This document shows positions 9,470-18,556 of a stretch of DNA of 64,000 bases, piece by piece. Source of the DNA: Streptomyces violaceusniger (lineage in GTDB: Bacteria; Actinomycetota; Actinomycetes; Streptomycetales; Streptomycetaceae). The stretch lies in contig BJHW01000001.1 of assembly GCA_005405945.1 (NCBI GenBank), positions 5,208,001-5,272,000 of the forward strand, given 5' to 3'. A program made the translations under genes and the position numbers. The stretch's first letter is position 1; the number at the start of each line of letters is the position of its first letter. Below the pieces are notes generated by a model. The model had not been told where the DNA came from. It searched no databases and saw only the letters and a program-made list of their open reading frames with translations.

Positions 9470-9509
9470 CGCCGGGGCGCCTGAGTACGCGTACTCAGGC
9501 GCCCCGGCG
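9470..9509. terminator. perfect 40-bp palindrome after pccE
   Basis: A 40-base perfect palindrome centred between 9489 and 9490 (core CTGAGTACGCGTACTCAG). It sits 31 bases past the pccE stop and 23 bases before the next small ORF. It has no loop bases, so it could extrude as a cruciform or form an RNA hairpin. A terminator or mRNA-end stabiliser for pccBE is the simplest reading. Confidence 0.6.
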
Positions 9510-9532
9510 TCTGTGGCCTCAGGATCGGATTC

Positions 9533-9664
9533 ATGCTGTGGTCCGAGCCGCCCGATGAGCCGCCCGAGGAACTGCGGCGCGCCGAGGCCATGCTCCGCCG
9601 CGCCCGCACCGTGCTGACCGTCTCCGTGCTGCTGGCGATGTGCATCCTGGGAATGTGGCCCTAG
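9533..9664 (+). CDS. 43-residue single-pass membrane protein
   Basis: Starts at ATG 9533 and ends at a TAG at 9662-9664. The N-terminal half is acidic and cytosolic (SEPPDEPPEELRRAEAML). One transmembrane helix of about 17 residues follows (TVLTVSVLLAMCILGMW). A tiny membrane protein at this spot between the epsilon subunit and Maf is, as I recall, common in streptomycetes; its role is unknown. The stop codon lies inside the CTAGGGTCC end of the adjoining inverted-repeat element, so the natural C-terminus may have been altered by that insertion. Confidence 0.7.
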   Translation: MLWSEPPDEPPEELRRAEAMLRRARTVLTVSVLLAMCILGMWP

Positions 9665-9746
9665 GGTCCTTCTGACGGATCTCCGCGGCCTGACGGATCT
9701 CCGCGGCGTCGCGGCGTCCGGCACGGAGATCCGTCAGAAGGACCCT
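9661..9746. mobile_element. short MITE-like element with 23-bp terminal inverted repeats
   Basis: The left end AGGGTCCTTCTGACGGATCT (9663 on) and the right end AGATCCGTCAGAAGGACCCT (to 9746) are perfect 23-base inverted repeats; CTAG precedes the left end. The first 60 or so bases match, in reverse complement, the right end of the longer element at 38074-38284. This copy is therefore an internally shortened relative in opposite orientation. It encodes nothing. A bidirectional terminator is an alternative reading. Confidence 0.65.
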
Positions 9747-9765
9747 GGCCAGGGGGTGTCGGGGG

Positions 9766-9995
9766 ATGGTGACGCCTGCGGCGGGCTGTCCCCTCCCCGC
9801 CCCTTCCCTCAACTGGGGCTCCGCCCCAGACCCCGCTCCTCAAGCTCCCCAGCTACCGCTGGGAGGTGCCCCTGGAGGGGCCGGAAGGCGGGGCTCCGCC
9901 CCAGCCCCCGGGGTCCAGGGGCGGAAGGCCCTGCCACGCGGCGGAGCCGCATATCGGTGCTGCGGGAAGGGGCGGGGAGGGGCAGGGGCCCTGGC
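9766..9995. repeat. dispersed intergenic repeat with G/C-run arms
   Basis: The stretch begins TGACGCCTGCGGCGGGCTGT, then CCCCTCCCCGCCCCTTCCC, and closes with GGGAAGGGGCGGGGAGGGGC near 9967, giving long-range inverted symmetry. Similar text occurs at 26200-26370 (both arms) and 38331-38400 (left arm). It separates the small membrane protein gene from maf. Confidence 0.65.
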
Positions 9996-10033
9996 CCGCG
10001 GCCCCTCTCCGGGAGCGGCTTACCCTGGTGCGC

Positions 10034-10639
10034 ATGACTGCGCAGCGCACTCTCGTCCTCGCGTCCGCCTCGCCTGCCCGGCTCGGGCTGCTGCGACAGG
10101 CCGGATTGGCGCCGAAGGTGATCGTCAGCGGGGTGGACGAGGACGCGCTCAGCGCCGAGACCCCCGCCGAGTTGGCCCGGGTGCTGGCCGAGGCGAAGGC
10201 CACCGCCGTGGCCGGGCTTCCGGAGACGGCCGGCTCCCTCGTCGTCGGCTGCGACTCGGTGCTGGAGCTGGACGGTCAGGCGCTCGGCAAGCCGGCCGAC
10301 GCCGAGGAGGCCACCGCCCGCTGGAAGTCGATGCGCGGCCGGTCCGGGGTGCTGCGCACCGGGCACTGCGTGATCGACACGGCCAGCGGCCGCCGCACCT
10401 CGGCCACCGCGTCCACCACGGTCCGCTTCGGCGAGCCGACGGACGAGGAGATCGCGGCGTACGTCGCCAGCGGCGAACCGCTGCACGTGGCGGGCGCGTT
10501 CACCCTCGACGGCCGTTCCGCGCCGTTCATCGACGGCATCGAGGGCGACTCCGGAAACGTGATCGGGCTGTCCCTGCCGCTGTTCCGCCGACTGCTCGCC
10601 GAACTGGACGTGCGGATCACGGACCTCTGGAACGACTAG
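10034..10639 (+). CDS. maf: Maf/YhdE family nucleotide pyrophosphatase
   Basis: House-cleaning pyrophosphatase that hydrolyses non-canonical or modified nucleoside triphosphates and is linked to septum control. The 201-residue protein has the N-terminal signature LVLASASPARLGLLRQAGL and VVGCDSVLELDGQALGKP, with the catalytic Asp in the GCDSV segment. R-G-R-SGVLRTGH and DGIEGDSGNVIGLSLPLF also match the family. Start ATG 10034 fits the first residue of the domain. It sits next to carboxylase genes as in other streptomycetes. The next gene is on the opposite strand, so the two converge. Confidence 0.92.
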   Translation: MTAQRTLVLASASPARLGLLRQAGLAPKVIVSGVDEDALSAETPAELARVLAEAKATAVAGLPETAGSLVVGCDSVLELDGQALGKPADAEEATARWKSMRGRSGVLRTGHCVIDTASGRRTSATASTTVRFGEPTDEEIAAYVASGEPLHVAGAFTLDGRSAPFIDGIEGDSGNVIGLSLPLFRRLLAELDVRITDLWND

Positions 10640-10700
10640 GGAATTCCGGCTAGGCGTTTCCCCGAACTTCTCCCAGGTCTTTCCCTGGAACTTTCCCGGA

Positions 10701-11153
10701 TCAGGCCGGGCTGGGGGCGTCCTGGCCGCCGCCTGCGGGCTCGGCGGAGGGCTCGGTGGGCGGCTCCGCCTCGTACCCCAGCAGGCTCAGCACGATCAGC
10801 CCCAGCACCACCATCAGGAACGCGAACGCCGCCCATCCCACCAGGCCGACCGAGAACGCGCCCACCAGCCCGTGCACCACCGCACAGGTGATGAGCAGGA
10901 TGCGGGCCAGGCGGCCGGGGGCGCGGTCGCGCACGGCGGTGCGCAGCAGCACCACCCCGCACACCAGCAGATAGAGACCGAAGAGGCCGCCCGCGACCCA
11001 GGTGCCGATCGACATCGCATCGGTGTCCAGGCCGCCCATGGACATCTGCTGACGGTCCACAACCAGGCCGAGGATCCAGTTCAGCAGCGCTATGCCGACC
11101 GCCTCGACCATCAGCGTCACTGCCGCCACCGCGGCCACTGGTCTGCGCGCCAC
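10701..11153 (-). CDS. four-helix integral membrane protein, unknown function
   Basis: 150 residues from GTG 11153, with four hydrophobic segments: AAVTLMVEAVGIALLNWIL, IGTWVAGGLFGLYLLVCGVV, ILLITCAVVHGLVGAFSVGL and WAAFAFLMVVLGLIVLSLL. The hydrophilic Pro/Glu/Ala C-terminus is probably cytosolic. I do not recognise an enzyme family. A protein of this type sits between maf and the carboxylase alpha gene in S. coelicolor as I remember. It points away from accA2, so the intergenic region upstream is shared by divergent promoters. Confidence 0.75.
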   Translation of the reverse strand: MARRPVAAVAAVTLMVEAVGIALLNWILGLVVDRQQMSMGGLDTDAMSIGTWVAGGLFGLYLLVCGVVLLRTAVRDRAPGRLARILLITCAVVHGLVGAFSVGLVGWAAFAFLMVVLGLIVLSLLGYEAEPPTEPSAEPAGGGQDAPSPA

Positions 11154-11498
11154 CGCGATCCCCTCCCACTCTGTCAGTGCCGAAGCACGCTACTAACGGG
11201 TAAGCGCCCCGACAAGAGGTGCGGACGAGCTGAACGCCGTGGCAAAGTTTCCGCCCGGCATTCGTAGGGTTTCCACAAAGAAACGTGAAGCGCCGCAGCA
11301 CGGCACGCCAGAGACCTTGCCCACATCGCGGACCGCGCCACGCCCCCGAAAACCGGGCGTACCGTGGAGCGACGGGGGATCCGGACGTTCGTCCAACGCG
11401 AGGTTCACGCTCCGTGTGGTCAAGCTCACGCCCGGGGTCTTCTCGGCGCGAGGTGTCGCCTGTACCTAAACTCGGCTTGTTTCAAGGAGGGAGCCATC
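11154..11498. promoter_or_regulatory. divergent promoter region upstream of accA2
   Basis: 345 bases between the divergent membrane protein and carboxylase alpha genes. TAAACT at 11467-11472 is a plausible -10 box. AAGGAGG at 11484-11490 is a near-perfect ribosome site eight bases before the GTG start and fixes that start. No clear -35 or operator is seen. Confidence 0.5.
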
Positions 11499-13246
11499 GT
11501 GCGCAAGGTGCTCATCGCCAACCGTGGCGAGATCGCTGTCCGTGTTGCCCGTGCCTGCCGGGATGCCGGTATCGCGAGCGTAGCCGTCTACGCCGATCCG
11601 GACCGGGACGCTGTGCATGTGCGCGCGGCCGATGAAGCCTATGCGCTGGGCGGTGACACCCCGGCGGCCAGCTATCTCGACCAGGCCAAGGTCCTGGCCG
11701 CGGCCGCCGAGTCCGGCGCCGACGCCGTCCACCCCGGGTACGGATTCCTCTCCGAGAACGCCGAGTTCGCCCAGGCCGTCCTGGACGCGGGCCTGACCTG
11801 GATCGGCCCCCGCCGCAGGCCATCCGCGACCTGGGCGACAAGGTCGCCGCCCGCCACATCGCCCAGCGCGCCGGCGCCCCGCTGGTCGCCGGCACCCCCG
11901 ACCCCGTCTCCGGGGCCGAGGAGGTCGTGGCCTTCGCCGAGCAGCACGGCCTGCCCATCGCCATCAAGGCCGCCTTCGGCGGCGGCGGCCGCGGCCTGAA
12001 GGTCGCCCGCACCATGGAAGAGGTCCCCGAGCTCTACGACTCCGCCGTCCGCGAGGCCGTGGCCGCCTTCGGGCGTGGGGAGTGCTTCGTCGAGCGCTAC
12101 CTGGACAAGCCGCGCCACGTCGAGACCCAGTGCCTGGCCGACACCCACGGCAACGTCGTGGTCGTCTCCACCCGCGACTGCTCCCTCCAGCGCCGCCACC
12201 AGAAGCTCGTCGAGGAGGCCCCGGCCCCCTTCCTGACCGAGGAGCAGAACGCCGAGCTGTACCGGGCGTCGAAGGCCATCCTCAAGGAGGCCGGATACGT
12301 CGGCGCGGGTACCGTCGAGTTCCTCGTCGGCAACGACGGCACCATCTCCTTCCTGGAGGTCAACACCCGTCTCCAGGTGGAGCACCCGGTCACCGAGGAG
12401 GTCACCGGCATCGACCTGGTGCGGGAGATGTTCCGCATCGCGGACGGCGAGGCCATCGGGTATGACGATCCGCCGATGCGCGGCCACTCGTTCGAGTTCC
12501 GGATCAACGGTGAGGACCCGGGCCGGAACTTCCTGCCCGCCCCGGGCACGGTGACCTCCTTCGTGCCGCCCGCCGGGCCGGGTGTGCGGCTGGACGCGGG
12601 CGTGGAGTCGGGCAGCGTGATCGGCCCGGCGTGGGACTCGCTGCTGGCCAAGCTGATCGTCACCGGCGCCACCCGCACCCAGGCCCTCCAGCGCGCGGCC
12701 CGCGCCCTGGCCGAGTTCCAGGTCGAGGGCATGGCCACCGCGATCCCCTTCCACCAGGCGGTCGTGAAGGACCCTGCCTTCACCAGCGAGCCGTTCACCA
12801 TCCACACCCGCTGGATCGAGACCGAGTTCAACAACACCATCGCCCCCTTCACCCCGACCGGAGCGGACGAGGCCGAGGAGCCCACCGGCCGCGAGACGGT
12901 CGTGGTCGAGGTCGGCGGCAAGCGGCTCGAGGTCTCGCTGCCCGCCTCCCTGGGCGTGGCGACCGCCCCCGCGGGCGGCGCGAAGAAGCCGAAGCGCAAG
13001 GCGGTCAAGAAGTCGGGCTCAGCCGCCTCCGGCGACGCCCTGGCCTCCCCGATGCAGGGCACCATCGTCAAGGTGGCCGTGGGCGAGGGGGACACGGTGG
13101 CCGAGGGCGACCTCGTCGTGGTCCTGGAGGCCATGAAGATGGAGCAGCCCATCAACGCCCACCGTGCGGGCACCATCAAGGGCCTGGCCGCCGAGGTCGG
13201 CGCGTCCCTCACCTCGGGCGCGGTCATCTGCGAGATCAAGGACTGA
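11499..13246 (+). CDS. accA2: acyl-CoA carboxylase alpha subunit, biotin carboxylase plus BCCP (frameshifted here)
   Basis: ATP-dependent biotin carboxylation, the partner of PccB/PccE. Domains in order: biotin carboxylase N-lobe (VLIANRGEIAVRVARACRDA, HPGYGFLSENAEFA), ATP-grasp with the Gly-rich loop KAAFGGGGRGLKV, EVNTRLQVEHPVTEE, a BT-like middle, a Lys/Pro/Ala linker, and the biotinyl domain with VLEAMKMEQP (biotin Lys about residue 547). The frame is lost near 11810, where TGGATCGGCCCCCGCCG needs one more C; the second frame resumes AIRDLGDKVAARHIAQ without loss of residues. Rebuilt length is about 582. This gene is essential or near-essential in Streptomyces, which argues for a sequence error. 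Start GTG 11499 has a strong ribosome site. Confidence 0.93.
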
Positions 13247-13325
13247 CGCGGAGGTCGAGAACCGACGCGCGCGCCGAGCGGCTGACGCGGCGGTCGAGGG
13301 CTGACCGCCTCACCACACGCCCCAT

Positions 13326-13369
13326 GACGGCGGGCCCCGGCCGGACGATTCCGGCCGGGGCCCGCCGTC
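13326..13369. terminator. strong hairpin after accA2
   Basis: A 19-base perfect stem (GACGGCGGGCCCCGGCCGG, loop ACGATT, then its complement) lies 80 bases past the accA2 stop and before the convergent esterase end at 13436. Short CGTACGGCCC repeats follow up to 13435. A transcription end for both genes is likely. Confidence 0.8.
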
Positions 13370-13435
13370 TTCGGGTACGGCCCACGTACGGCCCACGTAC
13401 GGCCCGTCCCGTACGGCCCGTCCCGTACGGCCCGC

Positions 13436-14614
13436 TCAGCGGCCGTGCACCACGTCCTGCGGGAAGGTCAGCTGACCGTTCATCCACCGCAGGGCGGTGG
13501 GCAGTTCGCGGCGCCAGGTGCGGAAGTTGTGGCTGCCCCGGTCCAGGATGATCGACTGCGCGCTCATCGGCGGCCGGACCGCCGCCAGGAACTCGCGGGT
13601 GGCGCCGTAGTTGGGCTCACCCCGGCGGCTGGAGGCCACCAGCACCGACACCTGCGGCTGGGGCAGATGGCGCAGCCGCCACAGCACATCGTGCTCCCGC
13701 TTCCTGCGCTCGCCCGCCGGGCCCCGGCCGAAGAGGTCGCCGGTGGTGGGGTCGTTGACCACGCGGTAGTCGGGCGACAGGGCCGCGGCCGTGCTGTAGA
13801 CGCGGGGATGACGCAGGGTCAGCTGAAGGGCGCAGGTGCCGCCGGACGAATAGCCCAGCACACCCCAGGCGCTGGGGTCATGGCCGACCCGGTAGTGCGC
13901 CCGCAGCGCCTCGGGCAGATCCTGGGCGAAGTAGGTCTCGGCCTGGGGGCCGCCGGGGACGTCCACGCACTCGGTGTCGCGGGGCGGGGCGATGGTGGGC
14001 CGCACCATCACGATGACGGCCGGCTGCAGCGCCCCGGTGCGGATCAGCCCGCCCGCGGTCTGGGGCAGCCGCAGATGCTGGGCCAGCAGGAAGGATCCGC
14101 CGGGGTAGCCGCTGATCGCCACGATCACGGGGAAGCGCTGCCGGGCGTACTGGCGCTGGAAGTACTGCGGCGGCAGATAGACGTACGCCGGGTTGGCCAC
14201 CTGGCTGCGGCGGCCCAGGATCCGCACCGACTCGACCTTGCCCGCCGTGCCGGGCGGCCCGCTCGGCAGTCCGTGCACCTTGTTCAGCCCCTGCGGCGGG
14301 GCGGGCCGCACCAGACCGCCCGCCTCCCCGACCGGCCCCGCGGCGCCGCCCTGTACATGGGACAGGGCCGCCGGTGCCGCATCGCCCTCGCCCAGCAGTT
14401 CGCCCCAGGACCCGTAGAACTGGAAGGTGCTGTTCACCGCGAGGGCCAGGGCGGCCACGATCGCGCACTGGGTCACGGCGAGGGCGGCCAGCCGGCCCGC
14501 CCAGGCCCGTACGCCCCGGCCCGCGAAGCGCGGCCACAGCCAGAGCGTCAGCCCCACGCACGCGATGGCGAGGGCGATCATCACATACTCGAGTGATCGA
14601 CTGGTCAGTCCCAT
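13436..14614 (-). CDS. membrane-anchored alpha/beta-hydrolase esterase (esterase D / antigen 85-like)
   Basis: 392 residues from ATG 14614. Two N-terminal hydrophobic segments (YVMIALAIACVGLTLWLW and LAALAVTQCAIVAALALAV) anchor it, and the catalytic part is probably outside the cell. The hydrolase domain starts around VESVRILGRRSQVANPAYVY. Its nucleophile elbow is VLGYSSGGTCALQL (Ser in G-Y-S-S-G), an Asp candidate lies in SPDYRVV, and the His is in DRGSHNFRTWRRELP. This layout matches the putative-esterase family (PF00756) found in actinomycete membrane esterases. The substrate is unknown. The TetR gene at 14762 is divergent, so it may regulate this gene. Confidence 0.82.
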   Translation of the reverse strand: MGLTSRSLEYVMIALAIACVGLTLWLWPRFAGRGVRAWAGRLAALAVTQCAIVAALALAVNSTFQFYGSWGELLGEGDAAPAALSHVQGGAAGPVGEAGGLVRPAPPQGLNKVHGLPSGPPGTAGKVESVRILGRRSQVANPAYVYLPPQYFQRQYARQRFPVIVAISGYPGGSFLLAQHLRLPQTAGGLIRTGALQPAVIVMVRPTIAPPRDTECVDVPGGPQAETYFAQDLPEALRAHYRVGHDPSAWGVLGYSSGGTCALQLTLRHPRVYSTAAALSPDYRVVNDPTTGDLFGRGPAGERRKREHDVLWRLRHLPQPQVSVLVASSRRGEPNYGATREFLAAVRPPMSAQSIILDRGSHNFRTWRRELPTALRWMNGQLTFPQDVVHGR

Positions 14615-14761
14615 TGCTCTTCCACTCCGGCGCACCGCGACGCACGGCGCCCTCACCCTGTTTGATGCCGCATCCGGTGCCCGCGTTGCCTGGCCAGGGC
14701 GTGCCTCCGGTCACGAAATGGCATGCTTGACTCACGGGCAGGCAAGGCAGGGAGGACCGCG

Positions 14762-15355
14762 ATGGCGATCGAGACAGCCACGGCGCAGACGCCACCGCGC
14801 CCCATGCGCGCCGACGCGCGCCGCAACTACGAGCGGCTGCTGGCCGAGGCGCGCATGGCCTTCACCCAGCACGGTACCGACGCTTCGCTGGAGGACATCG
14901 CACGCCGCGCGGGTGTCGGCATCGGCACGCTCTATCGCCACTTCCCCAACCGCACCGCGCTGATGGGCGCGGTCTTCCAGGGCGAGATATGCGCCCTGCT
15001 GGAGCGGTCGCGGGAGCTGGCCCAGGCGCCGCGGCCGTGTCAGGCGCTGATCGACTGGCTGCGCGCCATCGTGGACCACGCGAGCACCTACCGCGGGCTG
15101 TCCCAGGCCCTGATGGCGTGCTCGAGCGACGAGACCTCGGAGCTGTCCCGCGGCTGCGGTCTGCCGCTGCGCGAGGCGGGCAGCGAACTGCTCGCCCGCG
15201 CCCAGCAGAGCGGTGCCGTACGGTCCGATGTGGTCATCGCCGATCTGATGCAGCTCACGAACGCGATCGCACTGGCCGTGGAGCAGTCGCCGGACGACCC
15301 GGAGTTGGCCGACCGACTGCTGGCGCTGGCCTTCACGGGCCTCAAGGCCCGCTGA
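14762..15355 (+). CDS. TetR-family transcriptional regulator
   Basis: 197 residues from ATG 14762, with GGGAGG a few bases upstream. The N-terminal HTH is clear: RRNYERLLAEARMAFTQHGT, then DASLEDIARRAGVGIGTLYRHFPNRTALMGAVF. The C-terminal ligand domain is typical of TetR_C proteins with SDETSELSRGC-like text. It is divergent from the esterase gene across 147 bases, and autoregulation plus control of the esterase is the usual arrangement. The ligand is unknown. Confidence 0.88.
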   Translation: MAIETATAQTPPRPMRADARRNYERLLAEARMAFTQHGTDASLEDIARRAGVGIGTLYRHFPNRTALMGAVFQGEICALLERSRELAQAPRPCQALIDWLRAIVDHASTYRGLSQALMACSSDETSELSRGCGLPLREAGSELLARAQQSGAVRSDVVIADLMQLTNAIALAVEQSPDDPELADRLLALAFTGLKAR

Positions 15356-15414
15356 CACCCGTTGACGATCACTCGCTCCAGGGTGTCCGGCGGGCCACGA
15401 CCCGTCCGACACCC

Positions 15415-16433
15415 CTAGCGACGGCGCGGCGCCAGGTCCGCCACCCGCCCCGGCTGCTGCTCCGCCAGCGGCACCGCGGTGCGCAGCTGAGCGGAGCCGG
15501 GCCCGCCCGGGGGTGGGGGTGGTTACGGCGCGGCCCCGGCAGCGGCAGGCCCTCCTCGCCGCCGCCACGGCCCTGGGACGGGCCCAGCCGCCCCGACTGC
15601 CGCCCCGCCGAACCGCCGCCCTCGCCGCCCCCGGCCGGGCCGGACCCCGCGCCCGGCCCGGCCACGGCGATCTGAACGCCCTGGTCCGCGAGGGCCTGGA
15701 GCTCGGTCAGGGCACGGTCGTCATGGGCGGGCGGCTCATCGGTCACCAGCCGGGTGATCACATCGGTGGGCACCGTCTGGAACATGGTGTCGGTGCCCAG
15801 CTTCGTATGGTCGGCGAGCACGACCACCTCCGCCGCCGCCTGGACCAGCGCCCGGTCGACGCTGGCCGAGAGCATGTTGGAGGTGGACAGGCCGCGCTCG
15901 GCGGTCAGCCCGCTGCCGGACAGGAAGGCGCGCGAGACCCGCAGCCCCTGGAGGGACTGCTCGGCGCCGCTGCCGACCAGGGCGTAGTTGGAGCCGCGCA
16001 GGGTGCCGCCGGTCATCACGACCTCGACCCGGTTGGCATGCGCCAACGCCTGTGCGACCAGCAGGGAATTGGTGACCACGGTCAGCCCCGGAACCCGGGC
16101 GAGCCGGCGGGCCAGCTCCTGGGTGGTGGTTCCGGCGCCGACGACGACGGCCTCGCCCTCCTCGACGAAACCGGCCGCGAGATCGGCGATGGCCGTCTTC
16201 TCCGCGGTCGCTAGATGGGATTTCTGCGGGAAGCCGGACTCCCTGGTGAATCCGCCCGGCAGCACCGCACCGCCGTGCCGGCGGTCGAGCAGTCCTTCTG
16301 CCTCCAGCGCCCGCACATCACGCCGTACGGTCACTTCGGAGGTCTGGACGACGCGGGCGAGCTCCCGGAGCGACACCGCTCCGTTCGCCCGCACCATTTC
16401 AAGGATCAATTGGCGACGTTCTGCAGCGAACAC
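15415..16433 (-). CDS. DeoR-family transcriptional regulator (C-terminus frameshifted here)
   Basis: N-terminal winged HTH (AAERRQLILEMVRANGAVSL, TSEVTVRRDVRALEAEGLLDRRHGGAV), then a DeoR sensor domain with GAGTTTQELARRL, VVTNSLLVAQAL, GGTLRGSNYALVG, and VVLADHTKLGTD. The sensor domain probably binds a phosphosugar. The tail after about residue 270 is Gly/Ser-rich. The frame shifts near 15505 at GGGGGTGGGGGT; one extra C restores an ending QLRTAVPLAEQQPGRVADLA and a TAG at 15415. Rebuilt length is about 339. The GTG start at 16433 lies seven bases after a -10 box, so the mRNA is probably leaderless. As a DeoR protein near the deoxyribose and nucleoside genes it is one candidate for the shared operator described below. 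Confidence 0.85.
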
Positions 16434-16440
16434 GAAACTG

Positions 16441-16446
16441 ACAGTA
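16441..16446 (-). promoter_or_regulatory. -10 box of the DeoR gene, leaderless start
   Basis: TACTGT on the minus strand, then seven bases (CAGTTTC), then the GTG start. Spacing puts the transcription start at or next to the start codon. The sequence around it (AAACAGACGGTCGTTGGCGT) is less GC-rich than the genes. Confidence 0.5.
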
Positions 16447-16534
16447 ACGCCAACGACCGTCTGTTTTCAGCAGCTTGCACCAATTAGCAGAAGTTGTACA
16501 TCTGTGAGGGTACGAAGTGCTATAAGGACCGGGC

Positions 16535-17983
16535 CTATGACTCTTCCTGAGTCTTCCGGGTGTGCAACTGCCGGGCCACCTCGGCGATCGAACCGGACAG
16601 CGAGGGGTAGACCGTGAAGGCGTTGGCGATCTGCTCCACCGTCAGATTGTTGTCCACCGCCAGAGATATGGGGTGGATCAGCTCGCTCGCGCGCGGCGCG
16701 ACCACCACACCGCCGACCACGATGCCGGTGCCCGGACGGCAGAAGATCTTGACGAAGCCGTCCCGGATGCCCTGCATCTTCGCCCGCGGATTGCGCAGCA
16801 GCGGCAGCTTCACCACCCGGGCGTCGATCTTCCCGCCGTCCACGTCCGCCTGCGAGTAGCCGACCGTGGCGATCTCGGGGTCGGTGAAGACGTTCGCCGA
16901 GACCGTCTTCAGGTTCAGCGGGGCCACCGCGTCCCCGAGGAAGTGGTACATCGCGATCCGACCCTGCATCGCCGCCACCGACGCCAGCGCCAGCACCCCG
17001 GTGCAGTCACCGGCCGCGTAGATGCCCGGCGCGCTGGTCCGGGACACCTTGTCGGTCAGGATGTGGCCCGACTCCGCCAGCTTGACCCCGGCCTCCTCCA
17101 GGCCGATGTCCGCCGTGTTCGGGATCGAGCCGACCGCCATCAGACAGTGGGTGCCGGAGATGACCCGCCCGTCCGAGAGCGTGACCTCCACCCGCTCCCC
17201 CACCCGCTTGGCGGCCTGCGCCCGGGAGCGGGACATCACGTTCATCCCCCGGCGCCGGAAGACGTCCTCCAGCACCGCCGCCGCGTCCGGGTCCTCGCCC
17301 GGCAGCACCCGGTCCCGGCTGGAGACCAGCGTGACCTTCGACCCCAGCGCCTGGTAGGCACCCGCGAACTCCGCGCCCGTGACACCGGAGCCGACCACGA
17401 TCAGCTCCTTGGGGAGCTCGTCCAGGTCGTACACCTGCGTCCAGTTCAGGATCCGCTCGCCGTCCGGCTTCGCGTCCGGGATCTCCCTGGGGTGGGCGCC
17501 CGTCGCCATCAGCACCGCGTCCGCCACCAGCGACTGCTCGCTGCCGTCCGCGGCCCGCACGATCACCCGCCGCGCGCCGTCCAGCGACTGCTGCGGCTCC
17601 ACCCGCGCGCGGCCGCGCATGACCCGGCCGCCGGCCCGGGTGACCGAGGCCGTGATGTCGTGCGACTGGGCGAGCGCGAGCCGCTTCACCCGGCGGTTGA
17701 CCTTGCCCAGATCCACGCCGACCACCCGGGCCGCCTGCTCCAGCGGCGGGGTGTCGTCGGCGACGATGATCCCCAGCTCCTCGTAGGAGGAGTCGAAGGT
17801 CGTCATCACCTCGGCGGTGGCGATCAACGTCTTCGACGGCACGCAGTCGGTGAGCACCGACGCCCCGCCCAGACCGTCGCAGTCGACGACGGTCACCTCC
17901 GCGCCGAGCTGCGCGGCGACCAGCGCCGCCTCATAGCCGCCGGGTCCGCCACCAATGATCACGATCCGAGTCACATGCTCCAT
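16535..17983 (-). CDS. lpdA: NAD(P)H-quinone dehydrogenase, LpdA type
   Basis: Flavoprotein disulfide reductase family, 482 residues from ATG 17983. The FAD-binding GGGPGGYEAA and NAD-binding VVGSGVTGAEFAGAY motifs are intact, as is the second FAD motif YAAGDCTG. The redox-active site reads GGASVLTDCVPSKTLI. Only one of the usual two cysteines of CXXXXC is present, so it cannot be a classic lipoamide dehydrogenase. Mycobacterial LpdA (Rv3303c) has the same single-Cys pattern and reduces quinones with NAD(P)H, so that role is inferred here. The C-terminal dimerisation domain is complete (SLSGSIAEVARQLHTRK). Confidence 0.88.
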   Translation of the reverse strand: MEHVTRIVIIGGGPGGYEAALVAAQLGAEVTVVDCDGLGGASVLTDCVPSKTLIATAEVMTTFDSSYEELGIIVADDTPPLEQAARVVGVDLGKVNRRVKRLALAQSHDITASVTRAGGRVMRGRARVEPQQSLDGARRVIVRAADGSEQSLVADAVLMATGAHPREIPDAKPDGERILNWTQVYDLDELPKELIVVGSGVTGAEFAGAYQALGSKVTLVSSRDRVLPGEDPDAAAVLEDVFRRRGMNVMSRSRAQAAKRVGERVEVTLSDGRVISGTHCLMAVGSIPNTADIGLEEAGVKLAESGHILTDKVSRTSAPGIYAAGDCTGVLALASVAAMQGRIAMYHFLGDAVAPLNLKTVSANVFTDPEIATVGYSQADVDGGKIDARVVKLPLLRNPRAKMQGIRDGFVKIFCRPGTGIVVGGVVVAPRASELIHPISLAVDNNLTVEQIANAFTVYPSLSGSIAEVARQLHTRKTQEES

Positions 17984-18118
17984 TGTCCCGCACCGGTTCG
18001 AATCACTTCAGCCGGGGGGTTTCGCGGGGGCGACCGCCGTACGAAACCTCTCTCCGAACCTCCCGCCAAACCTCCCACCCCGAGGGCCGTTCCACCCCTC
18101 TCCCGTACCCTCAGACCC

Positions 18119-18556
18119 ATGTCGCTCTACGCCGCGTACGCCGGCAACCTCGACGCGCGGCTGATGTCCCGCCGCGCACCACACTCCCCGCTGCGCGGAA
18201 CGGGCTGGCTGAACGGCTGGCGCCTCACCTTCGGCGGCGAGCAGATGGGCTGGGAGGGCGCCCTCCCCACGATCGTGGAGGCCCCGCGCTCCCAGGTCTT
18301 CGTCGCCCTCTACGACATCGCCCCCATGGACGAGGACTCCATGGACCGCTGGGAGGGCGTCGGCCTCGACATCTACCGCCGGATGCGGATCCGCGTCCAC
18401 ACGCTGGACGGCGACGAGGCCGCCTGGCTCTACGTCCTCAACGGCTACGAGGGCGGGCTGCCCTCGGCCCGCTACCTGGGCGAGATCGCGGACGCGGCGG
18501 AGTCGGCGGGGGCGCCGCATGACTATGTGATGGAGCTGCGGAAGCGTCCCTGCTGA
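18119..18556 (+). CDS. gamma-glutamylcyclotransferase-like protein
   Basis: 145 residues from ATG 18119. The N-terminus SLYAAYAGNLDARLMSRRAP matches the YGSN-type phosphate-cradle start of the GGCT fold, with YAGN here. A conserved Glu occurs in VGLDIYRRMRIRVHTLDGDEA or the preceding DEDSMDRWEGV segment. Members cleave gamma-glutamyl amides or related amines to 5-oxoproline. It is divergent from lpdA across 135 bases and its substrate is not known. Start chosen because the family domain begins at residue 2. Confidence 0.8.
   Translation: MSLYAAYAGNLDARLMSRRAPHSPLRGTGWLNGWRLTFGGEQMGWEGALPTIVEAPRSQVFVALYDIAPMDEDSMDRWEGVGLDIYRRMRIRVHTLDGDEAAWLYVLNGYEGGLPSARYLGEIADAAESAGAPHDYVMELRKRPC

Noticed and set aside
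16535..17983. Lipoamide dehydrogenase of the pyruvate dehydrogenase complex
   Set aside because: The redox pair is incomplete (single Cys in GGASVLTDCVPSK), so it fits quinone dehydrogenase LpdA better.
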